A stretch of DNA of 6,821 nucleotides, from the NCBI GenBank assembly GCA_002469765.1, contig DKNS01000039.1, positions 1 through 6,821 of the forward strand, read 5' to 3'. Below are positions 6,122 through 6,821 of the stretch, one piece after another. Every line of letters starts with the position of its first letter. The stretch's first letter is position 1. The notes beneath the pieces are model-generated. The model made no database searches, was not told the origin of the DNA, and was given only the letters and a program-made list of their open reading frames with translations. The stretch comes from Flavobacteriales bacterium UBA7382. GTDB taxonomy: Bacteria; Bacteroidota; Bacteroidia; Flavobacteriales_D; Sanyastnellaceae. A program made the position numbers and the translations under genes.

Positions 6122-6786
6122 GCGAGCGATTTGAAACGTACAATCTCCCGAGGTTGAGCGACGAGGAGATGGTTGTCGAAAGCCGCGCATTCTATGAGGA
6201 AATGAACACGCGGCGCAGTGTGCGGAAGTTTTCTTCGGACCCCATCCCCCTGGAGGCGGTGCGCAACTGCATCGACACGGCTGGCACAGCGCCGTCGGGG
6301 GCGCACAAGCAACCCTGGACGTTTTGTTTGGTCACCGATGCGGCGCTCAGGAAAGACATTCGGAAAGCGGCCGAGGAGGAAGAGTTCAAGAATTACCACG
6401 GCCGCATGAGCGAGGTGTGGTTGGAGGACCTGAGGCCCTTCGGCACAGATCACATCAAGCCCTTCATCGAGGATGCGCCTGCCTTGATAGTGGTGTTCAA
6501 ACACGTGCACGACTCGGTGGACAGCAGCGGCAAGAAGCCCAACTATTACGTGAACGAGAGTGTGGGCATCGCAGTTGGCATGTTGTTGACTGCCCTTCAC
6601 CGCATCGGACTGGTGGCCTTGACCCACACGCCGTCCCCAATGGGATTTCTGGCAGAAGCCTTGGGGCGCCCGAACAACGAGCGGGCGTTTTTGAACATCC
6701 CCATTGGATTCCCTGCGGCTGGGGTGGAGGTTCCGGTGTTGTCTCGCAAGGCCAGGAAGGACGTGCTTGTGGAGCATCACGGGTGA
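6118..6786 (+). CDS. Nitroreductase-fold flavoprotein, iodotyrosine deiodinase-like
   Basis: A 222-residue FMN enzyme of the nitroreductase superfamily that most resembles iodotyrosine deiodinase (IYD), which reductively removes halogen from halotyrosines. Compared with human IYD as I remember its sequence, matching blocks run along nearly the whole length: FYEEMNTRRSVRKF (25-38, phosphate-binding Arg32, Arg33, Arg36 and Ser34), TAGTAPSGAHKQPWTF (54-69), the lid segment EEEEFKNY (86-93), GIAVGMLLTAL (150-160) and HTPSPMG (170-176). Glu89, Tyr93 and Lys114 fall exactly where human Glu157, Tyr161 and Lys182 bind the amino-acid zwitterion, and Thr171 matches human Thr239 near flavin N5. The N-terminal membrane anchor of animal IYD is absent, as in characterised bacterial homologues such as that of Haliscomenobacter hydrossis, also a Bacteroidota. 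It overlaps mlaF by 4 bases. The superfamily call is near certain; true deiodinase activity is inferred, and another reductive role is possible. Confidence 0.9.
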   Translation: MSERFETYNLPRLSDEEMVVESRAFYEEMNTRRSVRKFSSDPIPLEAVRNCIDTAGTAPSGAHKQPWTFCLVTDAALRKDIRKAAEEEEFKNYHGRMSEVWLEDLRPFGTDHIKPFIEDAPALIVVFKHVHDSVDSSGKKPNYYVNESVGIAVGMLLTALHRIGLVALTHTPSPMGFLAEALGRPNNERAFLNIPIGFPAAGVEVPVLSRKARKDVLVEHHG

Positions 6787-6821
6787 CGGTTATCCCTGCG
6801 AATTCGTTCAAAAGTTTCACA

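Noticed and set aside
6034..6780. 248-codon minus-strand frame opposite the flavoprotein gene
   Set aside because: It is antisense to a gene with well-conserved active-site residues, and its translation is His/Val/Gln-rich with no motif.

Overview
This window is 6.8 kb of dense, high-GC chromosomal DNA that looks like Bacteroidota. The organism call rests on four things: the RF2, RecX, MlaE/MlaF and DUF349-type sequences resemble Bacteroidota homologues as I remember them; no start codon is preceded by a Shine-Dalgarno sequence; two starts sit just behind a TAnnTTTG-like box, the Bacteroidota -7 element; and MlaF has the EPNSGLDP form of the Walker B/D-loop. The order within the phylum cannot be fixed from the sequence (Flavobacteriales or a neighbouring lineage are plausible). 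No rRNA, tRNA, CRISPR array, insertion sequence or prophage gene was seen, and no gene-free stretch exceeds 300 bases.

Layout. At the left edge a DUF349-like gene runs leftward out of the window (start at 185). Divergent from it, 46 bases away, recX (232-744) and prfB (782-1891) run rightward, followed after 48 bases by fumC (1940-3334). fumC meets a leftward unit tail to tail with 3 bases between stop codons. That unit is a tiny cysteine-rich lipoprotein-like gene (4578-4435) followed 5 bases later by a mannose-1-phosphate guanylyltransferase gene (4429-3338). Divergent from the small gene, across only 30 bases, starts mlaE (4609-5346), then mlaF (5357-6121), then a nitroreductase-fold gene (6118-6786) whose ATG overlaps the mlaF stop as ATGA.

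How the genes relate. recX (RecA modulation), prfB (termination at UGA/UAA) and fumC (TCA cycle) are housekeeping genes that are merely adjacent. The right half is mostly about the cell envelope: GDP-mannose supply for surface glycans, a probable small lipoprotein, and the MlaE-MlaF membrane core of an MCE-type phospholipid transporter without its MlaD partner nearby. The last gene is the most unusual. It matches iodotyrosine deiodinase rather than a generic nitroreductase and keeps the three residues that hold the amino-acid part of the halotyrosine substrate.

No undescribed multigene system stands out. The items worth a second look are the deiodinase-like enzyme coupled to mlaF, the 47-residue five-cysteine lipoprotein candidate, an RF2 gene lacking the usual autoregulatory frameshift, and possible leaderless starts for prfB and mlaE.
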